NCBI GenBank assembly: GCA_030549775.1
Contig: CM060178.1
Span: 70,664,556-70,728,555 of the forward strand
Direction of reading: 5' to 3'
Source: Tamarix chinensis
Taxonomy: Eukaryota; Streptophyta; Magnoliopsida; Caryophyllales; Tamaricaceae
Length of the DNA: 64,000 nucleotides
Of the stretch, positions 26,165-39,211 are shown piece after piece. The notes under the pieces were generated by a model. The model was not told the origin of the DNA, did no database searches, and saw only the letters and a list, made by a program, of their open reading frames with translations. A program made the translations under genes and the position numbers. The first letter of the stretch is position 1, and every line of letters begins with the position of its first letter.

Positions 26165-26928
26165 AGGGCGGTAGGGTGCTCCTCATAGAAAAGTAGACGA
26201 TGCGTAGTTAGTGTTGGGTTTGCAATGTATAAATTGAGATTGGAAGCACATATACTTATCAATTAAAAGGGGATCCTTTTATCGGACTTGTTCTAAAATA
26301 CTCTTGGTGAGTGTATAACCTTTAGTAAGTGTTATTCCCTTCCATCTAGTTATAACGATGCCAAATGAGATTTAATTATATGTTTTTTATTTTTATATTT
26401 TCTCACTACAATTGTAAGATAGGAGACTTGTGGGTTCTTATTTAAAAAAGTTTTACAAAGTCATTAGCTTTAACTAAGAAGGATTGTTATTGGAACATGC
26501 TAACAGGAACCGACGATTTGACCTACATTACACCTCTTAGTCAAGTCATATACCCTCAAGGTATTCCTTTGCGATGTCTTATTCATTTTTTATCTTTCAT
26601 TGTTAAAGGTATTAGGATATCATTGGTCATTTTTGAAGCTGTTAACTCTATTGGAGAGATGTTTTGTAGATATATTTATGGATTTCTCATTAGATACCTT
26701 ATTTGTGGTCCATCTAGAGGCTAATAAGAGGCAAAGTGCTACTTGAAGAAGTTTCTCTAATGTTCTTGGTGGCATGATGCTTGTTTCTATGTTTAATAGG
26801 GGGGATCTTCCTACATGGTTAAAGACATTGGTGGGGGGGGGGGGGAGGTGGACATCAAGAATGTCAAAGTTGCTCTAAAATGCGTGATCTCAGAGAATGC
26901 TCTAGTGATACATATTAATAAGGAAGGA
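26165..26928 (+). pseudogene. Degenerate coding-like host sequence, piece 2
   Basis: This lies between solo LTRs A-2 and A-3 and is neither. It has coding-like patches with splice-like borders: a frame ending GDPFIGLVLKYSW before G|GTGAGT at about 26308, and one beginning DDLTYITPLSQVIYPQ after CTAACAG at about 26506. The frame at about 26843-26928 (KNVKVALKCVISENALVIH) continues without a stop into 45483 once A-3 and one duplication copy are left out. No family recognised. The 13-G run at 26833-26845 shifts the frame. Confidence 0.35.
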
Positions 26929-28758
26929 TATAATACCTCATTTTTATAAACCCTCATTATAAACTAGTTATTATGTGTAATTAGTTATAATAGTTATTTT
27001 AGATATTTTTTTATTAAATATGCTATTAATATGTGTATTATTATGACATATTAGATATAAATTTAATTAGGTTAAAATTTGATAGAATTTGGGTTATTAA
27101 ATTTTATCATATCATAGGCCCCAATCGATATCAAGTAACCCTAATTTTGGTAATTGGATGTTTTACCCTAGTTCATCTTCTTAATTGATTACCTCTACCC
27201 TATATTAGATTTGGTAATTACCTTGCACCCTTTTTCCCAACATAATCTCCTGCATGCCATACCCCCTACACATCTCCCATGTTTGCAAGCATGTCTTGCT
27301 CAACTCTCCCCTTCATGTTGTAGCCTTTATATGCCCTCTTCCTCCCTCATTTATATGCTTGATTCCACCAGTAAAACCTAAGGTTCAGTTTAACCTTCTT
27401 CTCCTTCCTCCTAAGTGTCCTTAAAGAAGAAAACTCATTAATTATCCATCTTTCTCTACGTCATTTTGCATCATCTTCATTCTTTTATATAACAACAAAC
27501 AACCTCTTCGTTCCTTATCCCTTGGATTCATCCAAAACCATCAGTTCTCTCCCCCTTGCAACACACACAACCATTGTTCCATCCCCTTTAGCTTCAACCA
27601 TTCACAGCAAGGCAACTCCTAGCTAATGACTATCACCACCAAACACAGTCCTCCTTTGACAATTTTTGTCGAACACCCTTCCCTTGCTTCTCCTAAATCC
27701 ATCATTTCTCCCCTCCTTGGCTTTGGCCAAAAGCACTGAAGACCTCCTAGCAACGACTAAAGGTGTTTTTGTTCACCTCCCTTATTCAACACCTTCCTAC
27801 ATTCCTCCTTCCTTGTTTCATAACTTTTTATTATTGTTCCATGCTGCCTTGTTTTCCTAGTTAGTTATTTTTTAGTTGGTTTAGTTAATTTTAGGTTATT
27901 ATTTTGTTATATTAAATGCTAATATATGTGTTATTAGGTATTATTTCTTAGGTAATCCTTTAGGATTTTGGAGAAGATGCTCTTTTGTACTTTATGTGTT
28001 GCTCAGATTTAGGTAAATCTATTTACTCACAAGAAAGTGAAAATTATGTTCGCGCATGTTTGGTTTGTTTAGATTTGGAACCATGCTACAACTTTATATA
28101 TTTCAAGTATTATGACATGTATGATAAGATGCTTAGTAAGGCCCTAGTCTACTCTATAGGTGATCTATAGGCCCTATAAGGATTATTGATACTTAAGAAT
28201 TAGGCAACTGAGGTTGGAGGATACTATATTGCCCACATAGACCAATATAAGTAGGTGTACCATAATCTCTCTGGATTTTGGGGTAAGGGTATTATGTTAC
28301 ATTTGCGTGCCGGTATGATTGGGTGTACCTTAGTATCCTCGAGTTGATTTTATCCCCTTCAAGTAATTAAAAATGGAAGTAAATTTTCTATAAGAATATA
28401 AAAAAGGAATTGATTTGGATTTGTTGGATTGGTAGTTGCCTCAGTGACCTACCTTTGACTTTTGAATTAATTTGGATTGTGGGTTTGGTAGTTGTATTAG
28501 TGCCTTACCTTAACATTTGGGATTAATTTGATTAGTCAAATATGGATAATATATACATCAAGATGATGTAAAGTGACTTGGTATGATTAACTACTAAGCA
28601 TGAGACCTTGATATTATATACATTATCCTATGATTATTGCATATTGTTGTCGCTTGGGCTTTTTGCTTGAGCATACTTTTCGAATTATTGTGTGATTATG
28701 TGAAATGTAATCATGTTACCTCTTATGAGGTATTGTGATTTACTCAGTATAAGGAAGT

Positions 28759-29449
28759 TGATGCATAATTGCTAAACGAATTGGGTCATGCTAAGTGTTG
28801 ATGATGGAATTTTGGTGAATTCCAACAAATCTGAAAATATAGAATGGAGATGAGGGGATATTAGATAGAATAATTTATCTTAAAAACCTCCAAAACTAAG
28901 TAATTACATAAACCAATCAAGGCTTTAACATGTAACATAAATTATATAAGATTTTTGGGAGATAAAACAAAGCTATGTACTAAGCTTTGAGTGTTATGAA
29001 TTTCAACATTCATGGTTAAATCAAAGGGTCTAATGTGTGTCCACTCATTTCAGCTCTTAATCCATTTATAGAGTGCAAGAGGTTGATAAAAATTACAACT
29101 AACTCTTAGGTAACCATATGTGTTACAAACTTAACCATGGATGATTCTAATACAAGCTAACTATGGTAGGAAAAGGCTAATACAAATCCATCAGCCCTTG
29201 AGGCTAATTTTTGACCATGACTAGCCCTTTCCCAATATAACATAGCTAGTATATTTATCTTACACACTAATATTAGGACTTAGGAAATGCAAATTACAAG
29301 AATAGGAACTCTAATAAACTACTTATGCTTAACCAAATAAAGAAATTAACATCTTCCCATGCTTCTTGAGGTTGACTACATAGCTAGGAAATTAGGCTAA
29401 TTGGCTCCTTGATTTGTGCTAATTAAGTTCTTGTAAATCACAAGAATAT
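28759..29449 (-). repeat. Element B 3' LTR, outer part
   Basis: Starts TGATGCATAATTGC on the plus strand and matches 43289-44000. It is interrupted by A-4 at the AATAT site (29445-29449) and resumes at 40598. Confidence 0.85.
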
Positions 29450-31758
29450 TGTAATACCCCAAAACCCTAATTAAATAAGTAATAATAAAATAGGGATTAT
29501 AGATGAGATTTAATTTAACATACTATTTTTAATAAAATAATGTTATTATAATAAAAATAACTATATCTAAAAAGGAGGAAAATAATGAGGGAAATAAATT
29601 AGTAGAGGTTAAAATAATTTACTAAACTAAAATAGATTTTAAGAAAATTACAATCATAATTTCCAAATTAATAAAAAATTATTTAATTATTTTTATTAAT
29701 TTTATTATTCCCAAATACTCCTGCCACCTCAATTTTTTTATTTTTTTTCTCTTTTTCTTCATTTTCCTTTTCCTTCTTCCTTTTTCTTCCTTTCTTTTTT
29801 TTTTCTTCCTTCCTCGTTGGTCTTGGCCATGCCTAACGCGACTCACTTATTCTCTCCTCCCCCTCTTCACCTTCCTTCCTTGTGCAGCCAAACCCCCTTT
29901 TTTTCTTTTTTTTTTTCCCTTTTTCCTTTGTGCTACCTAAGCCGCTCAAATCCGTCCTTTATTTTTTTCCTTTTCCTTTACCCTTTGTTCCCCTTCTACC
30001 ATTGTCTTCTACCTTCCCCCTCGAATTGATGGTGTGCATGGATGCTTTATAGCCATGGCTCTCCCTCTCCCCTCACATTCCCCTCTTCCTAACTTGTAGG
30101 GCGTGTAACTAGCACTACTCTACAATAATCCCGACCCCTTTATAGCCCCAACACCCCACCTAACCCTTGTAAACCTACCCCAAAAACCTAACCCTTCCCC
30201 TCGCAAACCTACACCATCGTGGGCTGCACCGGCTTGCCACCACCAGCGGGCAGCCACTTTCTCCCTTACTCCTTTTTCCTCATTGTCCTTTGTCTTCTTC
30301 TCCTCCCCTATGCCTATAAAATCCTTCCCTCACCCTTCTTCTCTCTTTTTCTCCACACAAAAAAACTCCTCTACCTTCCCACACTCTCCATTTCCTTTTT
30401 CTCCCCTCCTTCCTCCACCTTTCTCCTTCTCCACTTTCGGCCACCACTACTACTGCCACCTCCACCACCACAACCACCACCTCCACTACCTCCCTCTCTG
30501 CCTAGAAAACCTCACTCTACTTTCCCACACCCTCCATTTCCTATTTCTCTCCCTCCTTCCTCCTCCTTTCCTCTCCTTCATTATGGGATGCCACCACCAC
30601 CACCACAACCCTCTTTGACCCAGGAAACCTAACACCCAACAAAACACCACTTCTTTACCTTTTTACAACCCCAAATCCTCTATTTTCTATCACCACTATC
30701 TCCACCACCCTTGTGTTGTTGCCGCCGCAGCCGTGTGCCACCACTACCCCCATCCTAGCTGCAATATCTTCATTGGTTGTGACCTAGCCCTTATTTTTAT
30801 TTAGTGTAATTTATTTTAAATATTTTGATATTATTAACCTTGTTATTATTATTATTAATCTATTGAGTGATATTTAATTGGAAAAAATAAAAGAAAAAGG
30901 AAAAAGGAGTAGGAAGAAAGTTAATATTAGTGTTCCATTTTTATAAGTGAACCAAACCCTTCCCATAAGGAGGCATAGAATTTGTGCTCCAAGCCCCGTG
31001 TCCTATTAGGTAAGGATATGGTTAAGGCTTATTTGTATTTTTTATATGCTCATGGGTGTTTGATATGTGCTATCTATCATATGTGAGTTTGGATTAAAAT
31101 ATGTGTAGTGCAGCTTGCTTTACTAGGAGCTAAGGTAAGTTGTGTATAAGTTATGATATGGGTGATATGACTTGTATTTTATGACATGATCTTATTTATA
31201 GTTGTTATAATATAACATGCATGATAGTAGGACTTAGGTTGTATGATGAATTTATAGGGATCTAAAATAAATAAAGAGGGTGGAGTTATTATGAAGAAGT
31301 GGAAAAAGCCTAAGTACCTTATGATATATGGCTGATGAAATAAAGGGATAACAATAATAAAATGAAGGTTCGAGTAAATCTTGCATTGAAAGTGTAAGGC
31401 TTGCATGGGGTGGTTAGCCTTTGCATGGGGGTAATGTTTCCGTGGGAAAAGGTGGTTTAACATTTAAGCATGGTGTGGAAAGAGTGGTCCTTTGGTGAAA
31501 GATAGTATGTGGGTTGGTAGAAGTGTGCATGGGGGCTTAATTAGGGTATGTGGGGATAAACCCTAAGTAGGGTAGTGTGTGAAAAGGGTTGATGGTGATT
31601 GTTTGGAATTAGGGTTGAGGCTAGGAGGGTGTCTTATAAAGGGGGAAGTGGTAAAGAGGGTGGAGTGTATATGCGAAGGGACAATGTAAAAATAAAGGAG
31701 GAGTATTAGGGTTTTGGGGTGGCTAACTAGGGTTTCTTATCATATGTAGAAGATGGGG

Positions 31759-32751
31759 TGATACGGACCGCACCTCATCAACTACTCCTCTCCTTTTACT
31801 TTTTGATAATCGAACCCTGTGGTCTCCTAACTCATGTAATTCCACGTTTTCCATCTTCAGGGTATGTTGGGATCCGAAGCCAGACTGAGGAGAGGAGGCA
31901 ACAAGCGGGGGCGGAAGCACTTTTGAACTATGTTTTTGTAATTAATTAAGCTTGAATGTGTAACATGTGTAATCATGGTTGAAACATTATTATTTTTGTA
32001 GGGTGTGTGTGTTTAGTGGCCGATGATGATTTTACCCTATTTTTTTGGAAATCCCATTGATAGTCTCGGGTTAGGCGGAGTTGGTTATCAATGGCCACCC
32101 TCGAGCCTAAATGAGTATGGGTAAACTTAGTCTTGTTTCCCTATTTGCATTGGATTCAGGATCGGGATTATCCCGTTATAATCGCCTCTTGAATCTAATG
32201 AAAATAGGAGAATAGCGTTAACCCTTTTTTTAAACTAAGTTTGGGTTGAACCAAAACTTGAGCCCAAGCCCAAGTTTTGGCCCAACCGGCGGGCGACCCG
32301 TCGTGCCCTAGTTACCCACCTATTTAATCTTCTTCCTCCTTCGGGGAGCGCCAATCGCCTTTCTTTTGCTCCCCTCTTGCTGGCTCGACCCCGTTTCTCT
32401 TTTTCCCTGTTGATGACCGTTGCAGGTCACCATCGACGCACGTCCACCTTTACCTGCCCCGGATCTTGTCCCCGACACCGAATCTGAGGCCCTAGGTCAA
32501 CTGTTTTCTCACCTTGCCCTCTCCCCCTCCCTTTTGGTGCTCGATTCCCGTCATATATATCGGGCGGGGTTGCTTGTAAAAGTCGAAGGTTTTTGGAATG
32601 AAATTTCTCGGGTTTTCCCGTTAGTTTGCACACAAATCCGTTGAAGTATCAACGTCTGATTCGGAGATTACTCCGGTTCAGCGGGAAACGAGTACGTTCC
32701 CGACCCCCGTTTAACGGATCGAGTACGATCCGGCTAGTCGGGTTTGTATTA
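31759..32751 (+). repeat. 5' LTR of the intact gypsy element
   Basis: 993 bp, identical to 38219-39211 except for four substitutions. A perfect 10-bp inverted repeat (CCAAAACTTG/CAAGTTTTGG, 10-nt loop) lies at 32251-32280. A TATA-like TATTTAAT follows at 32321-32328, so transcription may begin near 32350. No gene is claimed in the LTR. Confidence 0.97.
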
Positions 32752-32753
32752 TC

Positions 32754-32770
32754 TGGTATCAAAGCTCAAG
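32754..32770 (+). other. Primer-binding site of the gypsy element (initiator tRNA-Met type)
   Basis: TGGTATCAAAGCTCAAG begins two bases after the 5' LTR. TGGTATCA is the complement of the 3' end of plant initiator tRNA-Met, the usual primer in this group. Confidence 0.9.
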
Positions 32771-33794
32771 TTGCTCGATCGGCGTCGCAAATGGTGTACT
32801 TCAGTCTGAATTTTTTTCGATAATTTTTGTTTCTCTCTTCCGTTCTTCTATCTACACTTACCCTTGGGTTTTCTCTATGGTAGGGACACTGGTGCGCCTT
32901 GATCGAAGCCGGAACGACTCCGAGTTGGTGGCCCAACGGCGGCTTTAGGTGGCGCTACGGCGCTACCACCGCACGAAACCGCAGCCAGTCTCGGTTACTT
33001 CCCCCCCCATCTGGATCGACTACTCGGGTAAACTCGTTTCAGAACTCGTATATCTAAGCTGATAAGTTATGTTGACTTGGTTTAACTCTGAGGACGGAGT
33101 CGAAATCCGTTCGATGATGTATCCTCACTGCTGTGATCTATGTGTGCTTTTTGGATGCCTTCCCCGGTTTCTTTCCTTGTCGTGAATGTTATTTTCTCGC
33201 CTTGTCCCGTTTTGTCTTGTTTGTGTGGGAATTTTGCTGTCGAAAACGAACCTTGTGGTTCGTTTCGTGTGGAGTTACCTTGGGCCGCGTGAATCGGAGC
33301 CAACTCGGCCGGACCCGCGTCGGAATCGGTTCAACCCGCCCGGACTCACTGGGCCGTGCTAACTCGGCTGGGAACTCGTTCGACCCAGCGAGCTGACTCA
33401 ACGCCCGAGCCAGGGCGCGTTTGGCGGGGGCCTCGCTGTAATTTTTTTTTTCTTCTTTCTTCCTCTCTCTGTCTTCAATTTTAGTATGGTTGTATTTAAT
33501 TAGGGAAGCCTTGTAAATTTTAAGTCCTGGTCTGTAAGCCCTAATCCCTTCCCCGTTTCGGTCATATCTTGCTTGGGTGCTTTCTGCTTTCCTCCGTCCT
33601 GCTTGGTCTCGTATCTTCCTTGTTGTTTCTTGTGCTTTATTCCTGTTCGTACTCGTTGAAAGCATGACCTGACGTTTTTCTTTTTTTATTATTATTATTT
33701 TATTTTATTTTTTTCTTTCTTGCTGCCTGCCTGAAAAAAAAAATGACTTAAAATCGGACAAATCTTTTGGCCTCCACCTAGACTATAGGGTATA
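32771..33794 (+). other. Untranslated leader of the gypsy element
   Basis: About 1 kb between the primer-binding site and the gag-pol start. It is GC-richer than the flanks and ends in poly-T and poly-A runs. Short frames here are not credible genes. Confidence 0.7.
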
Positions 33795-36700
33795 ATGGAT
33801 GAGGGTGGATCTATTGCTGAAATGGTTAGAACCATGCTAGAACGACTTAATACCATGGATGCTACGGTCCGTGGACTTAGGGCTGAAATGGCTAATAATC
33901 AGAACAACGAGAGGACCATCAACCAACCCGGAAATAATAATCAGCAAATAGAAAACGATCTTGAGTCCGTAGGATATGCACACTCTCCCCGCCTTGATCG
34001 CACCTATAGGCCAAATTATTATGGGCATGATCGGGGCCTAGGAAGTATCAAATTAAAAATTCCACATTTCAATGGTAAAAATGACCCTGACGCCTACCTT
34101 GATTGGGAAAGAAAAATTGAGTTAGTTTTCGATTGCCATGAGTATCCTGACGATAAAAAAATTAAGCTGGCCATTGTTGAATTCACGGACTATGCTAGTT
34201 CTTGGTGGGGTAGGCTTACTAGGGAAAGAGAACGTTACGGTGAACCCCCTATTTCCTCATGGCTTGAGTTTAAATCCCTCATGCGCCGACGCTTTATCCC
34301 TTCCCACTACCATCGAGATTTGCATCAACGCCTACAATTCCTTAGACAAGGAACAAAAACGGTCGATGAATACTATAAGGAAATGGAAATGTGTCTAGCC
34401 AAATTGAACATTGATGAGGACCGAGAAGCCACAATGGCAAGGTTTCTTAGAGGTTTGAATCCCGAGATTGCCGACCTTGTAGAACTCTATCCCTATGTAG
34501 AAATGGATGAACTTTTGAACCTAGCTGAAAAACTTGAGAAGCAAATAAAGAACCCTAGGGCTAAACCCCGAACTCAAGCTCAACCTAGATCCTTCTCTAG
34601 GAATCCCGAATCGTCCCATTGGAAATCTCCCCCGAATCTGAGATCTGACCATAAAGCTCCAATTTCTTCCCTCCCTTTACCGAGTGAGAAAGGAAAAGCC
34701 GTAGTCAACCCAAGTAGACCAAACTCCTCTAGAAGTGTCCAATGCTTCAAATGCCTGGGCCATGGGCATATCGCCTCACAATGCCCTAACCGAAGGGTCA
34801 TGATGATGAGGGACGGAGAACTAGTCTCTGATTCTGAGGAAGAAAAAGAGAATACGCTTGGGGAACTTGGAAATGAGAGCGATGAGGACCTGGAACTACC
34901 CCTTTCTGAGTCTCTAGTCATTCGTAGGTGCCTTGCCTCCAATGTTAGGGCCGATCCCTCCTACGATCAGCGAGAGAACTTATTCCACACCCGTTGTTAT
35001 ATCAATGGGACTAAAGGTAGCCTGATCATCGATAGTGGGAGTTGCGTTAATGTGGTCAGTACCGAGTTGGTCCACAAACTTGGCCTCCCAATCATTAAAC
35101 ATCCTTGTCCTTATAAACTACAGTGGCTAAGTGAGCTTGGGGAAGTTAAGGTTAACAAACAAGTCCTCTTAAGTATCCGAATTGGAAGATATGAGGATGA
35201 GGTCTTGTGTGATGTTGTACATATGCATGCTAGCCATGCCCTCCTAGGACGTCCTTGGCAATTTGACAGAAAAGTCATACACGATGGATTCAAAAATCGA
35301 TACACTGTCTATAAGGAGGATAGGAAGTACACCCTAGCTCCTCTCTCACCTTCTCAGGTTAAGGAAGACCAGCTCAAATTGAAGGATGAATTTGACCGTA
35401 GAAAAACGCCTTCCACCACTAGTGTTGATAACCTCCTAGGGTCAGACAATGGACCGCATACTAACCTTTTTTCTCAAAAAAGGGATGTGGGGCAGGCCTT
35501 CTCGCTAAACATGCCTGTCTACATCTTAATCTACAAACATTGCCTTGAGTCTTCCGTTGACCCTTCCTGTTCTCTCCCTCTTGAAATCCAAAACCTCCTC
35601 TCTGAGTTCTCAGACTTATTTCCGGAAGAAGTTCCGAAAGGCCTCCCTCCTCTTAGAGGCATAGAACATCAAATCGATTTCATTCCGGGAGTCAGCATCC
35701 CCAACCGCCCCGCTTATAGGGCCAACCTAGAAGAGGTTAAAGAACTCAAAAAACAGGTCACTGAACTACTTGAAAAGGGTCATGTTCGGGAAAGCATGAG
35801 CCCTTGTGCGGTACCTGTTTTGTTAGTCCCCAAAAAGGACGGGAGTTTGCGCATGTGTGTGGATTCACGTGCGGTCAACAAAATCACTGTCAAATACCGT
35901 TATCCCATCCCTCGCTTAGATGAAATGCTTGACCAATTAAATGGGAGTATCGTTTTTTCTAAAATCGATCTCAAAAGTGGATACCACCAGATTCGAATGA
36001 AACCCGGCGATGAATGGAAAACCGCCTTCAAAACTAACTTTGGGTTATATGAGTGGCTTGTTATGCCATTCGGACTATCCAACGCCCCCAGCACCTTCAT
36101 GCGGTTAATGAACCATGTGTTGCGCAATTTCATCGGTAAGTTTGTTGTCGTCTACTTCGATGACATCCTCATTTATAGCAAGAACTATCATGAGCATATA
36201 TCACACTTGAGGAGTGTGTTATGTGTGCTCCGGGAAGAGTATCTGTTTGCTAATCCTTCCAAGAGTAATTTTTGCCTTGAGGAGGTTATATTCTTGGGCT
36301 TTGTGGTTAGCAAGGATGGTGTTAGGGTAGATGAGGAAAAGATTAGTGCCATTCAAGGTTGGCCCACACCACAAAATGTGTCGCAAGTCCGGAGCTTTCA
36401 TGGGTTGTGCGGGTTTTATCGTAGGTTTGTTCCCCACTTCAGTACCATTGCTGCCCCTCTCAACGATCTTGTCAAAAAATCCGTAGAATTTAAGTGGGGC
36501 ATAGCCCAGCAAAAGGCGTTTGATCAATTAAAAGAAAAACTAGTTAAGGCACCACTTCTAGCTCTACCTGACTTTGAGAAAGTTTTCGAGATCGATTGTG
36601 ACGCTTCGGGAGTAGGCATCGGTGCTGTCCTATCTCAGGAAAAGCGACCCATTGCCTACTTTAGTGAAAAATTGAAAGATGTCTGTCTCAACTACTCTAC

Positions 36701-38348
36701 CTATGAGAAGGAGCTGTACGCCCTTGTCAGATCTCTAGAGACTTGGCAACATTATTTATGGCCAAAGGAGTTTGTTATTCACACTGACCATCAAGCTTTA
36801 GGATATCTCAAGACCCAAAACAAGCTGAATCGTCGCCAGGCCAAATGGAGTGAGTTTATTGAGTCTTTCCCCTACATTGTCAAATATAAGAAGGGGGGAT
36901 ATAATAAGGTAGCCGATGCTTTAAGTCGAAGGCACACCCTTGTGGCCACTGTGGACGCTAGGCTCTTAGGATTCTCCCATTTAAAACTGCTCTACTCCGA
37001 TGACGAGGATTTTGGAGATTTATTCTCTAAATGTCAAAATACTGCCCTTGATAAATTTTATGTCCATGATGGCTACCTCTTTCGAGAAAGTCGCCTATGT
37101 GTCCCTAGATGTTCCTTCCGAGAACTCCTCGTATCTGAATCTCATGGTGGCGGCTTAATGGGACATTTTGGGTACGCCAAAACCCTAGACGTCCTAAAGG
37201 AACACTTTTATTGGCCACACATGAAAAGAGATGTGCAACGTTTTTGCTCTAATTGTGTGACATGCAAACGAGCCAAATCAACAACACGTCCATATGGCCT
37301 TTATACACCCCTCCCCGTGCCTAGCCAACCTTGGGTAGATGTGTCAATGGACTTTGTTCTTGGCCTTCCTCGATCTAACAAAAACAAAGATTCAGTTATG
37401 GTAGTTGTCGATAGGTTTTCAAAAATGGCCCACTTCGTTCCATGTAACAAAACGAACGATGCCACCCTCATTGCTGACTACTTCTTCTCAAATATTGTCA
37501 GACTACATGGAGTTCCCAGGACCATTGTTTCAGATCGTGATGTCAAATTTGTATCCCACTTTTGGCGTGTCCTTTGGGGGAAACTAGGCACCAAACTCCT
37601 TTTCTCGACCTCATGCCATCCTCAAACTGATGGGCAAACAGAAGTTGTTAACCGCACACTTGGCAATATGCTTCGAGCCTTTCTTAATAATAACTCACGA
37701 CAGTGGGAGTCAGCGTTGCCACATATTGAATTTGCTTATAACCGGACTTCTCACTCCACTACTGGAAAATCTCCTTTTGAAGTTGTTTACGGAATCAACC
37801 CTTTAACTCCCCTCGACCTCTCTCCCGTTCCCCCATCTCAATATGTGTCCTTGGGCGCTGACAAACGAGCCAAGATGATTAAAGAACTACATGAATCCGT
37901 GGCTAAACAGATTAGCATACGAAATGAGGCCGCGGCGTCCCGAGTTAACCACCATAGAAAAAGGGTTGTCTTCCATCCTAGGGATTTATTTTGGATACAC
38001 TTACGAAAGGATCGTTTCCCCACCCATCGCAAGAGTAAGCTGGATGCAAGGGGGGATGGCCCGTTTACTGTCTTGGAAAAGATCAATGATAATGCCTATA
38101 AAATAGACCTTCCTGATAAGTATGGCGCTATTAGCCCAACTTTTAATGTCTCTGACCTCTCTCCTTTTGATCACTTAGCGCAGGTTTCAGGGACGAAACC
38201 CTCTAAAGAAGGGGGGGATGATACGGACCGCACCTCATCAACTACTCCTCTCCTTTTACTTTTTGATAATCGAACCCTGTGGTCTCCTAACTCATGTAAT
38301 TCCACGTTTTCCATCTTCAGGGTATGTTGGGATCCGAAGCCAGACTGA
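33795..38348 (+). CDS. Gag-Pol polyprotein of the intact Ty3/gypsy element (1517 aa)
   Basis: A single open frame encodes all proteins for particle formation, reverse transcription and integration. In order: retrotransposon gag domain (about 84-260); CCHC zinc knuckle (317-330, [14 protein letters not shown]); aspartic protease with D413-S-G; reverse transcriptase (about 660-840) with Y787-F-D-D; RNase H with D936, E973 and H996-T-D998; integrase zinc domain (H1117, H1124, C1154, C1157); integrase core D1186, D1247, E1283 (D-35-E spacing); and a GPF-type C-terminal module ([20 protein letters not shown], about 1420-1440). That order (integrase after RNase H) defines Ty3/gypsy. No classical chromodomain is seen. 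The last 43 codons run into the 3' LTR. All catalytic residues are present. Gag and Pol share one frame with no shift signal. Confidence 0.97.
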   Translation: MDEGGSIAEMVRTMLERLNTMDATVRGLRAEMANNQNNERTINQPGNNNQQIENDLESVGYAHSPRLDRTYRPNYYGHDRGLGSIKLKIPHFNGKNDPDAYLDWERKIELVFDCHEYPDDKKIKLAIVEFTDYASSWWGRLTRERERYGEPPISSWLEFKSLMRRRFIPSHYHRDLHQRLQFLRQGTKTVDEYYKEMEMCLAKLNIDEDREATMARFLRGLNPEIADLVELYPYVEMDELLNLAEKLEKQIKNPRAKPRTQAQPRSFSRNPESSHWKSPPNLRSDHKAPISSLPLPSEKGKAVVNPSRPNSSRSVQCFKCLGHGHIASQCPNRRVMMMRDGELVSDSEEEKENTLGELGNESDEDLELPLSESLVIRRCLASNVRADPSYDQRENLFHTRCYINGTKGSLIIDSGSCVNVVSTELVHKLGLPIIKHPCPYKLQWLSELGEVKVNKQVLLSIRIGRYEDEVLCDVVHMHASHALLGRPWQFDRKVIHDGFKNRYTVYKEDRKYTLAPLSPSQVKEDQLKLKDEFDRRKTPSTTSVDNLLGSDNGPHTNLFSQKRDVGQAFSLNMPVYILIYKHCLESSVDPSCSLPLEIQNLLSEFSDLFPEEVPKGLPPLRGIEHQIDFIPGVSIPNRPAYRANLEEVKELKKQVTELLEKGHVRESMSPCAVPVLLVPKKDGSLRMCVDSRAVNKITVKYRYPIPRLDEMLDQLNGSIVFSKIDLKSGYHQIRMKPGDEWKTAFKTNFGLYEWLVMPFGLSNAPSTFMRLMNHVLRNFIGKFVVVYFDDILIYSKNYHEHISHLRSVLCVLREEYLFANPSKSNFCLEEVIFLGFVVSKDGVRVDEEKISAIQGWPTPQNVSQVRSFHGLCGFYRRFVPHFSTIAAPLNDLVKKSVEFKWGIAQQKAFDQLKEKLVKAPLLALPDFEKVFEIDCDASGVGIGAVLSQEKRPIAYFSEKLKDVCLNYSTYEKELYALVRSLETWQHYLWPKEFVIHTDHQALGYLKTQNKLNRRQAKWSEFIESFPYIVKYKKGGYNKVADALSRRHTLVATVDARLLGFSHLKLLYSDDEDFGDLFSKCQNTALDKFYVHDGYLFRESRLCVPRCSFRELLVSESHGGGLMGHFGYAKTLDVLKEHFYWPHMKRDVQRFCSNCVTCKRAKSTTRPYGLYTPLPVPSQPWVDVSMDFVLGLPRSNKNKDSVMVVVDRFSKMAHFVPCNKTNDATLIADYFFSNIVRLHGVPRTIVSDRDVKFVSHFWRVLWGKLGTKLLFSTSCHPQTDGQTEVVNRTLGNMLRAFLNNNSRQWESALPHIEFAYNRTSHSTTGKSPFEVVYGINPLTPLDLSPVPPSQYVSLGADKRAKMIKELHESVAKQISIRNEAAASRVNHHRKRVVFHPRDLFWIHLRKDRFPTHRKSKLDARGDGPFTVLEKINDNAYKIDLPDKYGAISPTFNVSDLSPFDHLAQVSGTKPSKEGGDDTDRTSSTTPLLLLFDNRTLWSPNSCNSTFSIFRVCWDPKPD
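38205..38217 (+). other. Polypurine tract of the gypsy element
   Basis: AAAGAAGGGGGGG lies one base upstream of the 3' LTR and would prime plus-strand synthesis. It is also translated as part of gag-pol. Confidence 0.9.
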
Positions 38349-39211
38349 GGAGAGGAGGCAACAAGCGGGGGCGGAAGCACTTTTGAACTATGTTTTTGTA
38401 ATTAATTAAGCTTGAATGTGTAACATGTGTAATCATGGTTGAAACATTATTATTTTTGTAGGGTGTGTGTGTTTAGTGGCCGATGATGATTTTACCCTAT
38501 TTTTTTGGAAATCCCATTGATAGTCTCGGGTTAGGCGGAGTTGGTTATCAATGGCCGCCCTCGAGCCTAAATGAGTATGGGTAAACTTAGTCTTGTTTCC
38601 CTATTTGCATTGGATTCAGGATCGGGATTATCCCGTTATAATCGCCTCTTGAATCTAATGAAAATAGGAGAATAGCGTTAACCCTTTTTTTAAACTAAGT
38701 TTGGGTTGAACCAAAACTTGAGCCCAAGCCCAAGTTTTGGCCCAACCGGCGGGCGACCCGTCGTGCCCTAGTTACCCACCTATTTAATCTTCTTCCTCCT
38801 TCGGGGAGCGCCGATCGCCTTTCTTTTGCTCCCCTCTTGCTGGCTCGACCCCGTTTCTCTTTTTCCCTGTTGATGACCGTTGCAGGTCACCATCGACGCA
38901 CGTCCACCTTTACCTGCCCCGGATCTTGTCCCCGACACCGAATCTGAGGCCCTAGGTCAACTGTTTTCTCACCTTGCCCTCTCCCCCTCCCTTTTGGTGC
39001 TCGATTCCCGTCATATATATCGGGTGGGGTTGCTTGTAAAAGTCGAAGGTTTTTGGAATGAAATTTCTCGGGTTTTCCCGTTAGTTTGCACACAAATCCG
39101 TTGAAGTATCAACGTCTGATTCGGAGATTACTCCGGTTCAGCGGGAACCGAGTACGTTCCCGACCCCCGTTTAACGGATCGAGTACGATCCGGCTAGTCG
39201 GGTTTGTATTA
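38219..39211 (+). repeat. 3' LTR of the intact gypsy element
   Basis: Near-identical copy of 31759-32751 at an offset of 6460. Its first 130 bp also encode the end of gag-pol. The hairpin is at 38711-38740. Confidence 0.97.

Larger units (their letters stand above)
31759..39211 (+). mobile_element. Intact Ty3/gypsy LTR retrotransposon, 7453 bp
   Basis: Two 993-bp LTRs (31759-32751 and 38219-39211; ends TGATAC...GTATTA) enclose a primer-binding site, a leader, one gag-pol frame and a polypurine tract. A perfect 5-bp duplication TGGGG flanks it (31754-31758 and 39212-39216). By eye the LTRs differ at four positions: 32097/38557, 32353/38813, 32565/39025 and 32688/39148. At a commonly used plant LTR rate of 1.3e-8 per site per year this is about 0.15 million years. 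Nothing in the frame is broken, so it may still be able to move. Confidence 0.97.

Noticed and set aside
29817..30632. Proline-rich frames in A-4
   Set aside because: Same pyrimidine-rich LTR block; frames are a consequence of composition.
32420..32644. 74-codon frame in both LTRs of the gypsy element
   Set aside because: The LTRs are near-identical because they are young, so shared openness is not evidence of selection.
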